From: Gyrodactylus bullatarudis
Taxonomy: Eukaryota; Platyhelminthes; Monogenea; Gyrodactylidea; Gyrodactylidae
NCBI GenBank assembly: GCA_012064415.1
Contig: SSNU01000345.1
Coordinates: 1-45,004 of the forward strand
DNA length: 45,004 bases
Reading direction: 5' to 3'
Position numbers and translations under genes: made by a program. Shown here piece after piece: positions 36,038-45,004 of this stretch (the first letter of the stretch is position 1; each line of letters opens with the position of its first letter). The notes below the pieces were generated by a model. It ran no database searches and was not told the DNA's origin. It worked only from the letters and a program-made list of their open reading frames with translations.

Positions 36038-36253
36038 ATGTTTTTCTAGAGGTAATTTCCTTTCACTTTATGCGAGCTTAATCCAATAGTTTCTATCCTC
36101 TTCTCTGGATGGGATATAACGATGATGCTTGTTAGTTGTTTATTTTTTTCAAAATCCATTCTTGAATAACTCTTCTCTTACTTTATTATCGGCTTAGAAA
36201 TATGATTTTTTCTATAAAACGATTCTCATTGGTTAAGGTGAGATTAACCAATG
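36038..36253 (-). promoter_or_regulatory. Candidate distal promoter and 5' non-coding exon of tensin
   Basis: Reading on minus there is an inverted repeat with a CCAAT box in each orientation (36253-36227), then TTTTATAGAAAA (TATA-like, about 36217-36206). About 170 nt of possible exon follow and end in a good donor at 36038/36037 (CAT followed by GTGAGT). The possible exon contains a small open frame (36159-36046, 37 codons plus stop) that would act as an upstream ORF. The order of parts fits a polymerase II promoter, but no transcript evidence is available and the acceptor before the tensin ATG at 32257 is not identified. Confidence 0.33.
36227..36253. repeat. 10-bp inverted repeat with opposed CCAAT boxes
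   Basis: CATTGGTTAA (36227-36236) and TTAACCAATG (36244-36253) are perfect reverse complements separated by GGTGAGA. Each arm contains a CCAAT box, one on each strand. Confidence 0.85.
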
Positions 36254-36863
36254 CCTTCAATAGTTAGAAAATGTCTATTGGTAAATATAATAAATTATGT
36301 CTGGGCAGGAAAGGGTATGAACAATATTTGGGATGATTCAAAGAATCATATTTTTATTACATTATTATTACAGAATCTATAGCAGAGATACACGGAAAAT
36401 TTTCAAATAGCAATATTAAGGTCAAGTACAATTAGGTAACACTAAATTTCAAGGTGAATGTTACACCATGAAAATCTTGATACTTTTTGATCCTATTGCA
36501 ATTGTAATAAAATTCTTGGATCGTTGACTGAGTATCAAATAATTTCAAGATTTAAATCATGAAAAGGACTTAAAAATACCTATTTTGTGTGTGTATCTAC
36601 TTGTTAGTAGATATTTGTTAGAATTTTTTTTGTATACTTTTGCAGAAAAAGTGAAGAACAATGTATCATTAATACACACTTAGATTCAGTACAGTAATTA
36701 AATAATAATTTAATAAATATTCTTTTATAAAATTTATAATACTCTCAGATTTTTGACAAAAAAAATTTCGAATTTAGTTATTCGATCAAACAGTCTGATT
36801 CAAACTTGAATAAATACATTCATTGTTTTAATAACAGTCACATTTCAAATTTACGATAAAAAT

Positions 36864-37229
36864 ATGAGTGTTGGTGTTCCAATAAAAGTTTTGCATGATG
36901 CTGAAGGACATATTGTCACTATTGAATCCATGGAAGGAATAGTATATCGAGGAAAATTAGTTGAAGCTGAAGATAATATGAATTGCCATATGGCTGACTT
37001 GACAGTTACCACCAGAGAAGGTCGGGTGCTTCAGCTACAAACTATATACATGCGTGGTAGTAAAATTCGGTTCTTGATCCTCCCTGATATGTTGAAAAAC
37101 TCACCTATGCTTAAAATGTCCAAGACTTCAGCAACTGGTAGAGGAAGAGGCACATTAATTCGTTCAGCTCTACCAGGTAGAGGAAGAGGTGGATTCCGTG
37201 GAGCTCCAAGAGGCAGAGGATTCCGCTAA
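36864..37229 (+). CDS. SNRPD3: Small nuclear ribonucleoprotein Sm D3
   Basis: Sm D3 is one of seven Sm proteins that form the ring on U1, U2, U4 and U5 snRNA. The single exon encodes 121 residues (human 126). The N-terminus [19 protein letters not shown] and the Sm1 motif with [16 protein letters not shown] are diagnostic of D3, and the Sm2 part is [16 protein letters not shown]. The tail (about 92-121) carries repeated Gly-Arg (GRGRG, RGRGFR), where human D3 also has an RG tail that is arginine-methylated for SMN binding. The ATG follows AT-rich sequence with no competing upstream ATG in frame. It is first in a row of three plus-strand genes with nuclear or RNA roles (Sm D3, Nup107, TDRD3). 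Confidence 0.97.
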   Translation: MSVGVPIKVLHDAEGHIVTIESMEGIVYRGKLVEAEDNMNCHMADLTVTTREGRVLQLQTIYMRGSKIRFLILPDMLKNSPMLKMSKTSATGRGRGTLIRSALPGRGRGGFRGAPRGRGFR

Positions 37230-37750
37230 AAATTGTGTATTCATATTTTCTTAATTAAAATGCATTTTATAAATCCACTACTCTATAGTTCATGCATTAA
37301 CTAATTACAGTTCAGTTTCTCAAATAATTTATTAGCGTGAAAAATCATAATAGAAATTATTTAAAAATTCTTCTGTGATCTAATATAAGAAATTATATGC
37401 GATAACTAGCTTTAATAATAAGGATAATAAATTAAAAGGAGAAATAAATTTAGGATAGCGCCTATAGTTAGGCCCTAAGTGTGGCTATAGTGTGGGGTAA
37501 AATTAATTGAGGACTTGAAATCCGAGTTTTAAAATTTTTCATGATTACATCCCATTGAATAGTAAAGACTAATAATGAGTTGTTGTTCGGATGTAGACTC
37601 TAAATTGTAGACTACCACAGTTGAAGACTCCTCAACTAAATTTATAATATTAAATATTTAAGATATAAAATTTATTTTAAAAAAATTTATAAAATAAATA
37701 AAAGGGTTCAAAATATTCTTTAAGCCATTCAGAATTTTGAACATATTTTC
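37230..37750. other. Intergenic, Sm D3 to NUP107
   Basis: This is 521 bp of AT-rich DNA. An ATTAAA at 37254-37259 is a plausible Sm D3 polyadenylation signal. A CAG after a short pyrimidine stretch (about 37729) lies 20 nt before the NUP107 ATG. Nothing else is recognisable. Confidence 0.45.
37254..37259 (+). terminator. Polyadenylation signal ATTAAA, Sm D3
   Basis: This common variant signal lies 24 nt after the stop codon, followed by AT-rich sequence. That makes a very short 3' UTR if used. Confidence 0.4.
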
Positions 37751-40700
37751 ATGACAAAGCGATCAAAATCTCTCGTCCCTTCATTAGAAGAGACATTAAG
37801 TAATTTCTAATATATAATTATCAAGAATATTCCTCTACGCACCATCTCTATGCAAAGGTTTTCTTCAATCACCAAGAAATATTCGAAAATCTCAAACTAT
37901 TGCTCAAACTTATTCCAAAATCTTTGAAGGAGCCAACCGAACTGTTCGAATATCAAACATTGGACCTATTTTTGAATCTTTTCATTGATCGGAAAAGCCA
38001 AAATGACATTCAACTCGTATTTATATATTTTATTTTACTTTTAGACAAATCAATCTTGTTCAGAAAAACAAATTCTCAGCAATGCATATATAGAGGATTC
38101 GCAACTTAGAGAACTTCAGATTATTTTGGTCCATTTGGAAAAGCAAATGAAAGAAGTTCTCGAAGTTAATGAAGCAAATTTTGATTGTCTATTTTCTAAA
38201 ACCAACTCATGGGAAAATACTAAGCATGCAATGGAAAATTCTTTTATCAAGGAAATTTCCAACGAACAATCAAACTTTAAAGAACTTGTAATTAAAATTT
38301 ATATCTTATTATTGACTTTCAGCATCCAGATAGTGAATTTTGTACTATAGAAAAATTACATAATCTCGATATTGACGAAGAGCGTAAATTTCTTAATTAT
38401 CTGTTGGTAATTTTACGGTCTGGCGACATTGCTAAAATTCAAAAACTCTGCATATCTCGTGGGGAAATCTGGAGAGCCATATTATTCGAAGGCTGGAGGC
38501 CCTTTCACTCTTCAAAGATATCTGATGAAGACACAGAGGATATAGATCCTGATGAAGGATTCAATGAAGAAGTTAAAGCTTATGACGAACAATTTCATTG
38601 TGAAGGTAATCCTAATCGAAGTCTTTTCAAGTATACCTGCTTACAAAACTCTAATAATAATCAACTATCATCACCAAATAAAGGGATTTATGCTGCTCTA
38701 TCTGGAAATTTAAATGTTCTCCTTGAGAATATGCCTGAATTAAAGGATAATTTTGATTCTTCCAAATGGGAAAATTACTTATGGGCTTACATTAGGTGCT
38801 TTATTGAGGCGAAAACTCAGTACTATATTGAATCCAGATTGAATCCTACACCTCATTCGAGGCTTTATGTAAGTATTCCAATTCTATATCAATTCAAATC
38901 ATCTTTTAATTGAATTTTTTTTCATAACAACTTTAGAATGTTTCTGGTTCGTGTCTTGATTCGAGGTTCAGTTCAAAATGGAATTACAACTGGCCATCTG
39001 ACTTTTTCTCACTGGTTGATTTGACAACGTCAGAACTTTTGACTAGAGTTTCATCAAAAAGTTCCTGGGATCCTTTTGATTTCCTAGACAAACTATTAAT
39101 TCAATACCAAGATTTATCTTGTTCTGACCTCGCTTCGAACACATCTATGGCAAGCATGAATGTTACAATGGCTAGTCAGATTAGAAACTGTACAAATATA
39201 AATCAAAAATCTAAGATTATAAACGATTCTGCTCTACGCTCAGTCAAGGGACTTTCGGTAATGCTTGCTGAGGCCTGGCACGTATTGGTTCGTCAAGCAA
39301 TAATCCTAAGAGATTACAATCTAATAACGACCATTAACCCAAAACTAATCAAAGTCTTGTGTACTTTTGGTCTTGGAGATCTTTCTCGTCATCCAATTAT
39401 TACAATATTTTCAGACAATCATAACGATAAAGGCCCATTAGATCAAACTTTATCTGCTACTCTATCTCGTACCCAGTCATCTTTGACACGTTCCAACTTG
39501 ACCATGTCACTCAGACAAAATAGAAATTCCTTCACTAACGCTTCTCGTATGTCAAGCATCAGTTCACTCAGAAATCAGTCTGCTATGCAAGTAAAAAAAC
39601 CTGAAGTTGTTGAAGACTCACAAAGAAAGCCTTTTAAAGAGCTGATCAGATTTACTGTTTATCTTTATACTAGTTTGAGAAAGTTTCAAGAGAAAATTGA
39701 TGACCAAACTTTTGAGATGACTCTAGAAGTCTATCTAGCCATTTTAATTGCAGACAATTACCCAACTGAACTCTTGCTCCAACTCATTTCCATGTTTACA
39801 ACCCCTGAAAAACGAGTAGCATGGTTGAGTTTTCATTTCTTCAAATTGGATAGCCCTGAATTACGAGAAACTGCAATTGCTTCAGTTTCTAATTTCGGCT
39901 TTGATCTCAAACCAGTTTCCTTTGCTGTGATTCGTTTACTCAGGAGAACCAATAGAATTCTAGGCCTTGACTGTAACTTTGGTGAGAAAGTTGACAAAAA
40001 TCAAAGTGTCAGTGCAATTTTCGATCAACCATTCGGAGAGAATCAACAGACATTTACTCTAGAAGATGAAGATAATCTCTTCAAATGTTTCCACTGGCTA
40101 TTCTTTGATCAAACACATTACGTTCATCTTCTCAGACTAATCAACACTGCTTTTCGTCATGTCCTTATCAATGATTCGGATAACATGGATTTAATTGAAA
40201 GAATACATGAAAAGATACCCAAATCAATTTATGAAATTGTCCAAATTCAATTAAAACATAAACTAGAAGACGAGACAGGCCAACAAAGTATCGAGGAAAA
40301 GATGAAAACCGACTTGTTCAAATCTACTCTAAATGAACATCATTCATACCTCTTATACTTTGAGTTTATTGTGAGTTGAATATCTATAAATATAAATCAT
40401 AACATTAGAACATCCTTTAGAATATCAACATTTTGAGGAAAGCTTAAATCTAATAATAATTCAAATTAACTTGATCCAGAGAGAATTCAATTCATGGTAC
40501 AAAGTGTACAATTCTGGATTTTCAGTCAATGTAGCAAATAATGATAAAAATACTCGAAATCTACTCAAGAAATCAATAACTGAAAAAGAACTTTCCAAGT
40601 CTCAGACAGAATCCAAGGAAAAATGGATGCAAGATATCAAAGTTCAAGCAATTGTAAGACTGCGAATTTACTCAACTCACTCATATATTTTCCTTAATTT

Positions 40701-41394
40701 TCCTCTCCACTTCAGCAAGCACAAAAAAAACTTCTTGATATGTGGAATTCAACCTTTTACGGTTGGCTTGAAGATCCGGAAAATCAAGGTGAAGTTGATG
40801 AATATTATCTGAACAAATTTCACGATGAAATTGACTCCGTCGTCAAGGCTCAAAAGCAAAATTGTTAGTCCTTCACTTGATATACAGTAGTTAATATATA
40901 TTTTATGAATAGATTATTTTGATTAATATTTTATTTCAGATGAAAATATTACCCTTGTGGAATACTGCCCCCAACAAGAAGTCGACTATTTGGGTGAACG
41001 GATCAAAGTTAGACGTTCAGAACTGAACAAGCTACAATCTAATCTCATTGTTAAGTCTGTTAATCAACTAGTAAGAATACTACAATATTCAAATCTACAC
41101 CAAGACTGTCTTCAGTTGGCTGATTTGATCATTGACCCAAGACTAAATTTGTACAAGGTGAGCTTTAAAAATAATCGATTTTTTTGAAAGCTTTAACAAT
41201 TAGAGTTATCTCCCTTAATAGAAGAAACAAAATAATAGTTTTACTATTTGATACAGATTTATTTTACTAAAATAATTTTTTCGTTCAATTAGCATTTTAC
41301 AAGAGATCAACTTTCCAATTTCCTGAGAGAACTTGCAAACTCCTCCATTGTCCTCCAGTCTGAATGTGAAGATGCCTTTGGTTATCAAGGATAA
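37751..41394 (+). CDS. NUP107: Nucleoporin Nup107
   Basis: Nup107 is a scaffold alpha-solenoid protein of the Y complex (Nup107-160) of the nuclear pore. Nine exons (37751-37799, 37826-38016, 38045-38287, 38323-38868, 38937-40370, 40480-40653, 40716-40863, 40940-41157, 41293-41394) join into 1034 residues; human is 925. Matching blocks include LKYSSTHHLYAKVF near the start (human FLKHSSSTVF), the segment IWRAILFEGWRPFH, NRSLFKYTC, GIYAALSGNLNVLL, YLWAYIRCF, DCLQLADLIIDPRLNLYK and the C-terminal FGYQG. The model begins about 150 residues later than vertebrate Nup107, lacking the disordered N-terminus, but gains a Ser-rich loop around 39420-39620. The introns include 26, 28 and 35 nt in the first kilobase. 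The start at 37751 gives MTKRSKSLVPSLEETL and is the most upstream ATG that splices in frame. TDRD3 coding sequence begins 156 nt after the stop. Confidence 0.95.
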
Positions 41395-41434
41395 GTTGAA
41401 TATAAAAATACCCGTTATTATTGTAAACTATCTA

Positions 41435-41444
41435 AATAAATAAA
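41435..41444 (+). terminator. Polyadenylation signal (overlapping AATAAA pair), NUP107
   Basis: Two overlapping AATAAA motifs lie 41 nt after the NUP107 stop and about 107 nt before the first TDRD3 splice acceptor (41550). Confidence 0.6.
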
Positions 41445-41550
41445 AGCTATTTTTCATACAATCATTTGTCTCTCTTTTAAGACATTTGACTCATCTCTTA
41501 CTTTATTTCCATTTTAATTCCTTTTAAAGAGAGAAATTTCTGCAACTCAG

Positions 41551-44143
41551 AACATTGAAAAAGAATGGAAGTATGACGAGGAAAAATTGTTGAATCTACT
41601 TGGATCTAATAGTTCAAATGGCCAGACAAGATACAAGCCGAAAATTATAGATGTAAGTTCTGAAAGAAGTAGATTTACAGTCTTGTATTAACCCTTCATT
41701 TCTTATCAAGTTGGATATTCAAGAGTTTGGACTGCCATTTTTCAAGAACTGCAAAGTAAACGAAAATGTAAGAAAAATTTTGCTCATGTTTTAACTTTCT
41801 AGACCTACGATTTCAAAGAAGGCCATATTGTTCAATTGTCCAAGGTTCAAAATATTTCCATTTCTCGACCAGAAGAAATGTCTCAAATTAGTCAAAATAT
41901 TGGCAGTGATGAGTTTGGTGGTAAGGGCGGTAAAAAAATAACTAATGGCATCATGGTTATCACCGTTACGGATGGACACAGTAAATTAAACATTCTGGAT
42001 CTTGTCAACAATGGTAACACTCTTAAGTAAGTTTATAGAATAAAATTTCATACTTACTACCAAGTAAGCATATTATTTTACAGCTCTCTCACTCCACCTG
42101 GCACAAAACTATTACTCTCTGGAGTTTTTCCTTTTTATGGTGGATATCTTTTTTTCAAGAAATCATCTGATGCCAAGAATAGACCCCAAATGATTGTCAA
42201 AGGAGGTTTTGTTGAGAGTCTCTACGAAGACTGGAAGTGGAGCATTACTGTAGATAAATCCAAGAGAAATCAAAACCTTCAAGATAGCTATCCAAAGTTT
42301 CATCCCTTCGGATCGAGAGAAATTCAAGCGCTCATTCACAAGCAAACCATGTTCTTGGATAAGGAGAGAAATCTCATTCGCAATCAAAATTATACATCGA
42401 AATCAAGTTGGTCATATTGTAAATTATTGTGATTATCCAAATTATTCATTATGAAGACGAAGGCTTAATCTTATTCTTTAGAGAACTGAGCACTCATTGC
42501 TTTTAATAACTTGAAACCTGGAAATTTAGTTAAGTATTGTTTTTCAACTTGACAAGAGTCAAAAGAAGATGAAAGCATAAGAAATAAATTCAATTTAAAT
42601 TCATTTGTCTTTAGATAGCTCACAGAAGCCATTCAATTCCTTTGCTTTTGAAGCTAAAGATAAACCTAGCGAAGAAGACACCCAATTCAACGAGGAAAGA
42701 TTTGATAAAATCTCTAGTGTGAAATCCACCAAAAATTCCAATGGGCGACGTGAATATCCATCAATCTTTCAGATTGCCAATCAATTCATGGCCGGAGGCT
42801 CAAAATTCTACAACGATCAAAACGAGAAGAAAGTCTCGAATGATCAACATTTGTCTGAAATTGTTTCTCATGGCTACTCCCTTGCACAAGCTAAAAATGC
42901 TCTCAATATAAATAAGCAAGATGTCTCAATGGCCCTTTCATACCTTGAAAGAAAGAGTACAAAGGAACCTGATCAGGAATCTCGAGTGCGAGGACGTGGG
43001 CGTGGACGTGGGAGAGGCGGAGGTCGAGGTGGACGTTTTCATGATAAAATGGATCAGGTATATTTATTTTCATTAACAATTTTAGAGATCTAAAAATGCT
43101 TTAGTAATTTCCCAGGATTCTTTGAGTTTGAGCTTAATATTTCCTCACAACATCAAGATTGATAATTCTCATACATAATTATTGGAAATTCGATTTCTTG
43201 TCACAAGGTAACTACTGTGCTTCTTTTCTTCTTATTAACAACTCACTCCTTGTTGTTAGGTAATCGATCTTAAGTTTATTTATAGTTTATATATATTTAA
43301 GTTTGTTTTTCAATTATTTTTGAAAAATCAATCAAAAGGTGAAATAAAACTTATTATTTACTTGTTCTCTAATCTCCCACAAAATGAGAATACACTAGTA
43401 ATATGTATATTTTCAATCGAGTAAAATATATCCTATTTTTATCTTATAATATTCTAATTAGAATAAATTATAATTTAGGAGTCAAGACTACCTCCAAAAG
43501 AAACGGGATTCATCGATCTTGGTTCTTTGATCAATGAACTTGATCGTATAGAACCAAAACGTCCTGCTCCTTCACAAGCCCCTCAGAGGAATGGAATAAA
43601 CTTTAATGTCAAGAAATTCGAATCAGGTACTCCAATATTGGCTGAGTCTATGGGTGGAAATTTCAAGCCAGCAATACTCTGGGGCTGGGACCCTAATTCT
43701 CCAAATCGAGAACTGATTCTTATTAGTTTTGATGGAAGTAACTTTGAGGATTCTGTCGGCATTAAACATTTGAGAACGATTGATGGTAAAAATGTAGGTT
43801 TATATATCGATTCTAATCAAAATTAAAATTATTTAAAATTCTATCGAATCTATAACTCTCCTTAACTACATTATCTATTGAGCTTGAATCAAAGAGCATT
43901 TTAAAAAGACAGAAATTCTACCAAGTGACTTGATTTATGCTCATCATATGAATTTTTTAGATTGACCCTGAACGAATTCCTCACCTTCAATCACAACATA
44001 ATACAAATTATCAATCTCAAGATTATAGCGGCAATCAGGGAAATTCCCGAGGCTCCAGAAATTTCAACCATCGTGGAAATAATCGTGGTCATAGAAGAGG
44101 AGGTCGCAGCCATAGATCAGGTCCTAGACGTGGCCAATATTAA
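41551..44143 (+). CDS. TDRD3: TDRD3-like protein (OB-fold, UBA, RGG, Tudor-like), 5' end not found
   Basis: TDRD3 partners topoisomerase 3-beta and reads methyl-arginine marks. Exons 41551-41652, 41711-41767, 41803-42026, 42084-42406, 42615-43057, 43479-43793 and 43961-44143 join into 548 residues. The N-terminal helical/OB-fold part matches TDRD3/RMI1 (IMVITVTDGHSKLNILDL, then SLTPPGTKLLLSGVF; human LRLQMTDGH and NTPPGTKVKLSG). A UBA domain lies at about 42838-42957 (LSEIVSHGYSLAQAKNAL). An RG/RGG block lies at 42985-43035 and a second Arg/Gly-rich tail ends RRGQY. The expected Tudor position (43620-43790) holds a diverged segment, FKPAILWGWDP then LISFDGSNFED, lacking the usual DYGN. The donor at 42407 (GTTGGT) is weak but restores phase. 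No in-frame ATG precedes the acceptor at 41550, so a 5' exon, a trans-spliced leader or an overlapping start must supply it. Confidence 0.88.
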
Positions 44144-44231
44144 CTTTTATACATCTTTCTACTTTAAAAAGTTTTCTTTTCTCAACCCAGTTAATGTGAA
44201 ATATCTCAAACTTTAGCTAAATATAATACAT

Positions 44232-44237
44232 TTTATT
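44232..44237 (-). terminator. Polyadenylation signal, LITAF-like gene
   Basis: TTTATT on plus reads AATAAA on minus, only 28 nt past the LITAF stop codon and inside the 122-bp gap to the convergent TDRD3 stop. Confidence 0.5.
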
Positions 44238-44265
44238 CATCATTCAACAAAGTATTTCGAGTATT

Positions 44266-44694
44266 TCAGTTATTAACTCCGATAATGGTCTTGCAATTGG
44301 GACATCTATGTTTAATCCTATTGCAACTTTTGATGCAAAACGGTATGAAACAACACCCGAAGCAGCCCCTAAGTAAAAGTTTAGAATGGGTAATTTTTCA
44401 AAAATTTCACAGAACTTTCTCTTACCCAAATGTAAATATCAACGCACAAAAAATGAATGTTATGTAACTGGGGACCATTCTCGTCTTTGTTTTTACCCGT
44501 AATCTACATGATGGACAGTCAGTGAATTGAGGATTGTTTCCAAATTGTGGTATCCATGAAGCTAGTTAATTAAAAAAAGAATTTTATTAATTAAAATTTA
44601 GTCGTCTACAAAAATACCCTTGAGAAAACATACCTGTCTGAGTTTTACTATTTCTATTGTCGTTGCTACTATTGTAATCTGGCGGATCTTCCAT
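44266..44694 (-). CDS. LITAF: LITAF-domain protein (LITAF/CDIP family)
   Basis: LITAF-family proteins are monotopic zinc-binding proteins on the cytosolic face of late endosomes and lysosomes. Three exons (44694-44634, 44561-44426, 44368-44266) encode 99 residues. The N-terminus MEDPPDYN contains a PPxY motif of the kind that recruits Nedd4-type WW domains. The LITAF domain fills the rest: a first knuckle CPSC, a hydrophobic anchor with SYITFIFCALIFTF, the family core GCCFIPFC, and a second knuckle HRCPNCKTIIG close to the C-terminus. Phases across both introns (57 and 72 nt) agree. A CAG sits just before the ATG (TTCACAG then ATATGG), so a 5' UTR exon or trans-splice site is possible. It converges on TDRD3 and is followed upstream by a second LITAF tail. 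Confidence 0.92.
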
Positions 44695-44957
44695 ATCTGT
44701 GAATCCCTTTGTGTTATTAAATAATGGCCATTTACACTATAATTGAATGAATTTTCTTTACTGAAATCATTTATATTTTTATTTCCGTGGTTTTGAATGG
44801 AGAAAGAAAACCTTTTACTCTGAATTCCTCAATCAACTCGATTTAATTAGAAAATAAAAATAGCATCATCTCATGTTTAAAGAAAGATGATTATTTTTCA
44901 CAAATTATAATCCAGAAAGTATTTTGAGAAAATTTCATGTTGTGTAGGCTTGGTCCA
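44695..44957. other. Spacer between two tandem LITAF-like genes
   Basis: These 263 bp contain the 5' flank of the first LITAF gene and the 3' flank of the second. I see no coding exon. Confidence 0.4.
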
Positions 44958-45004
44958 TCAGTTCTTCTTAATTCCGACAAGGGCTTTACAGTTGGGGCAC
45001 TTGT
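44958..45004 (-). CDS. Second LITAF-domain gene, last exon only (cut by window edge)
   Basis: On minus, 47 bases read KCPNCKALVGIKKN and a TGA stop. This is the end of the LITAF second zinc knuckle and aligns with RCPNCKTIIGVNN of the neighbouring gene. The rest lies beyond the window. Same strand, same exon type and close spacing point to tandem duplication. Confidence 0.8.
   Translation of the reverse strand, partial: KCPNCKALVGIKKN

Larger units (their letters stand above)
32258..36863. other. 4.6-kb intergenic region between tensin and Sm D3
   Basis: It is uniformly AT-rich with no supported coding exon. The open frames at 32527-32709 and 35718-36017 are low-complexity. Near 36.0-36.25 kb there is promoter-like sequence reading towards tensin, listed separately. 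The last few hundred bases should hold the Sm D3 promoter, but I see no clear core element. Confidence 0.45.

Noticed and set aside
1..45004. CRISPR arrays, bacterial operons, tRNA or rRNA genes
   Set aside because: No regularly spaced repeats, no Shine-Dalgarno-led gene strings and no tRNA-like box A/B pair were noticed; intron-rich genes show a nuclear animal genome. A tRNA scan was not possible here.

Overview
This is AT-rich nuclear DNA from an animal. The evidence is spliceosomal GT-AG introns in nearly every gene, a tensin with SH2 and PTB domains, and a TASK-type two-pore potassium channel. A protostome, perhaps an arthropod such as a copepod, seems likely to me, but the window does not fix the phylum. 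I rebuilt the gene models by hand from the six frames, splice motifs and exon phase. Nine genes can be supported, eight of them starting and ending in the window or nearly so; a tenth is cut by the right edge.

Layout from left to right. 1-516 is a decayed non-LTR retrotransposon endonuclease fragment (minus). 1271-2854 is an intronless TASK-like K+ channel (minus), head to head with Arp3 (plus, 3239-5075). Arp3 converges on pyridoxal kinase (minus, 5408-6449). Pyridoxal kinase is head to head with a mitochondrial thiamine pyrophosphate carrier (plus, 6649-7610) across a 199-bp spacer that holds a centred palindrome. From 8588 to 32257 lies one large minus-strand tensin gene. I could join 31 exons in consistent phase into a 2028-codon reading frame, and an internal alternative first exon would give a 1000-residue SH2-PTB form without the PTEN-like half. 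32258-36863 has no gene that I can see, except a candidate distal tensin promoter near 36.2 kb. The right end is dense: Sm D3, Nup107 and a TDRD3-like gene all run on plus, and a LITAF-like gene and the tail of a second copy run on minus.

The most unusual signal is intron size. Of 55 introns, ten are only 24-35 nt, then there is nothing until 55 nt, where a second class begins (55-76 nt). The ten tiny introns are in Arp3, PDXK, SLC25A19, NUP107 and TDRD3; the tensin gene has none. Other points of interest are the tensin phosphatase-like loop, which has lost its catalytic residues, the alternative tensin promoter, the operon-like NUP107-TDRD3 junction with no visible start codon for TDRD3, and the tandem LITAF genes.

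The genes do not form one pathway. They cover actin nucleation and adhesion (Arp3, tensin), cofactor supply (vitamin B6 kinase and vitamin B1-diphosphate transport), RNA and nuclear functions (Sm D3, Nup107, TDRD3), membrane excitability (TASK) and endolysosomal membrane (LITAF).
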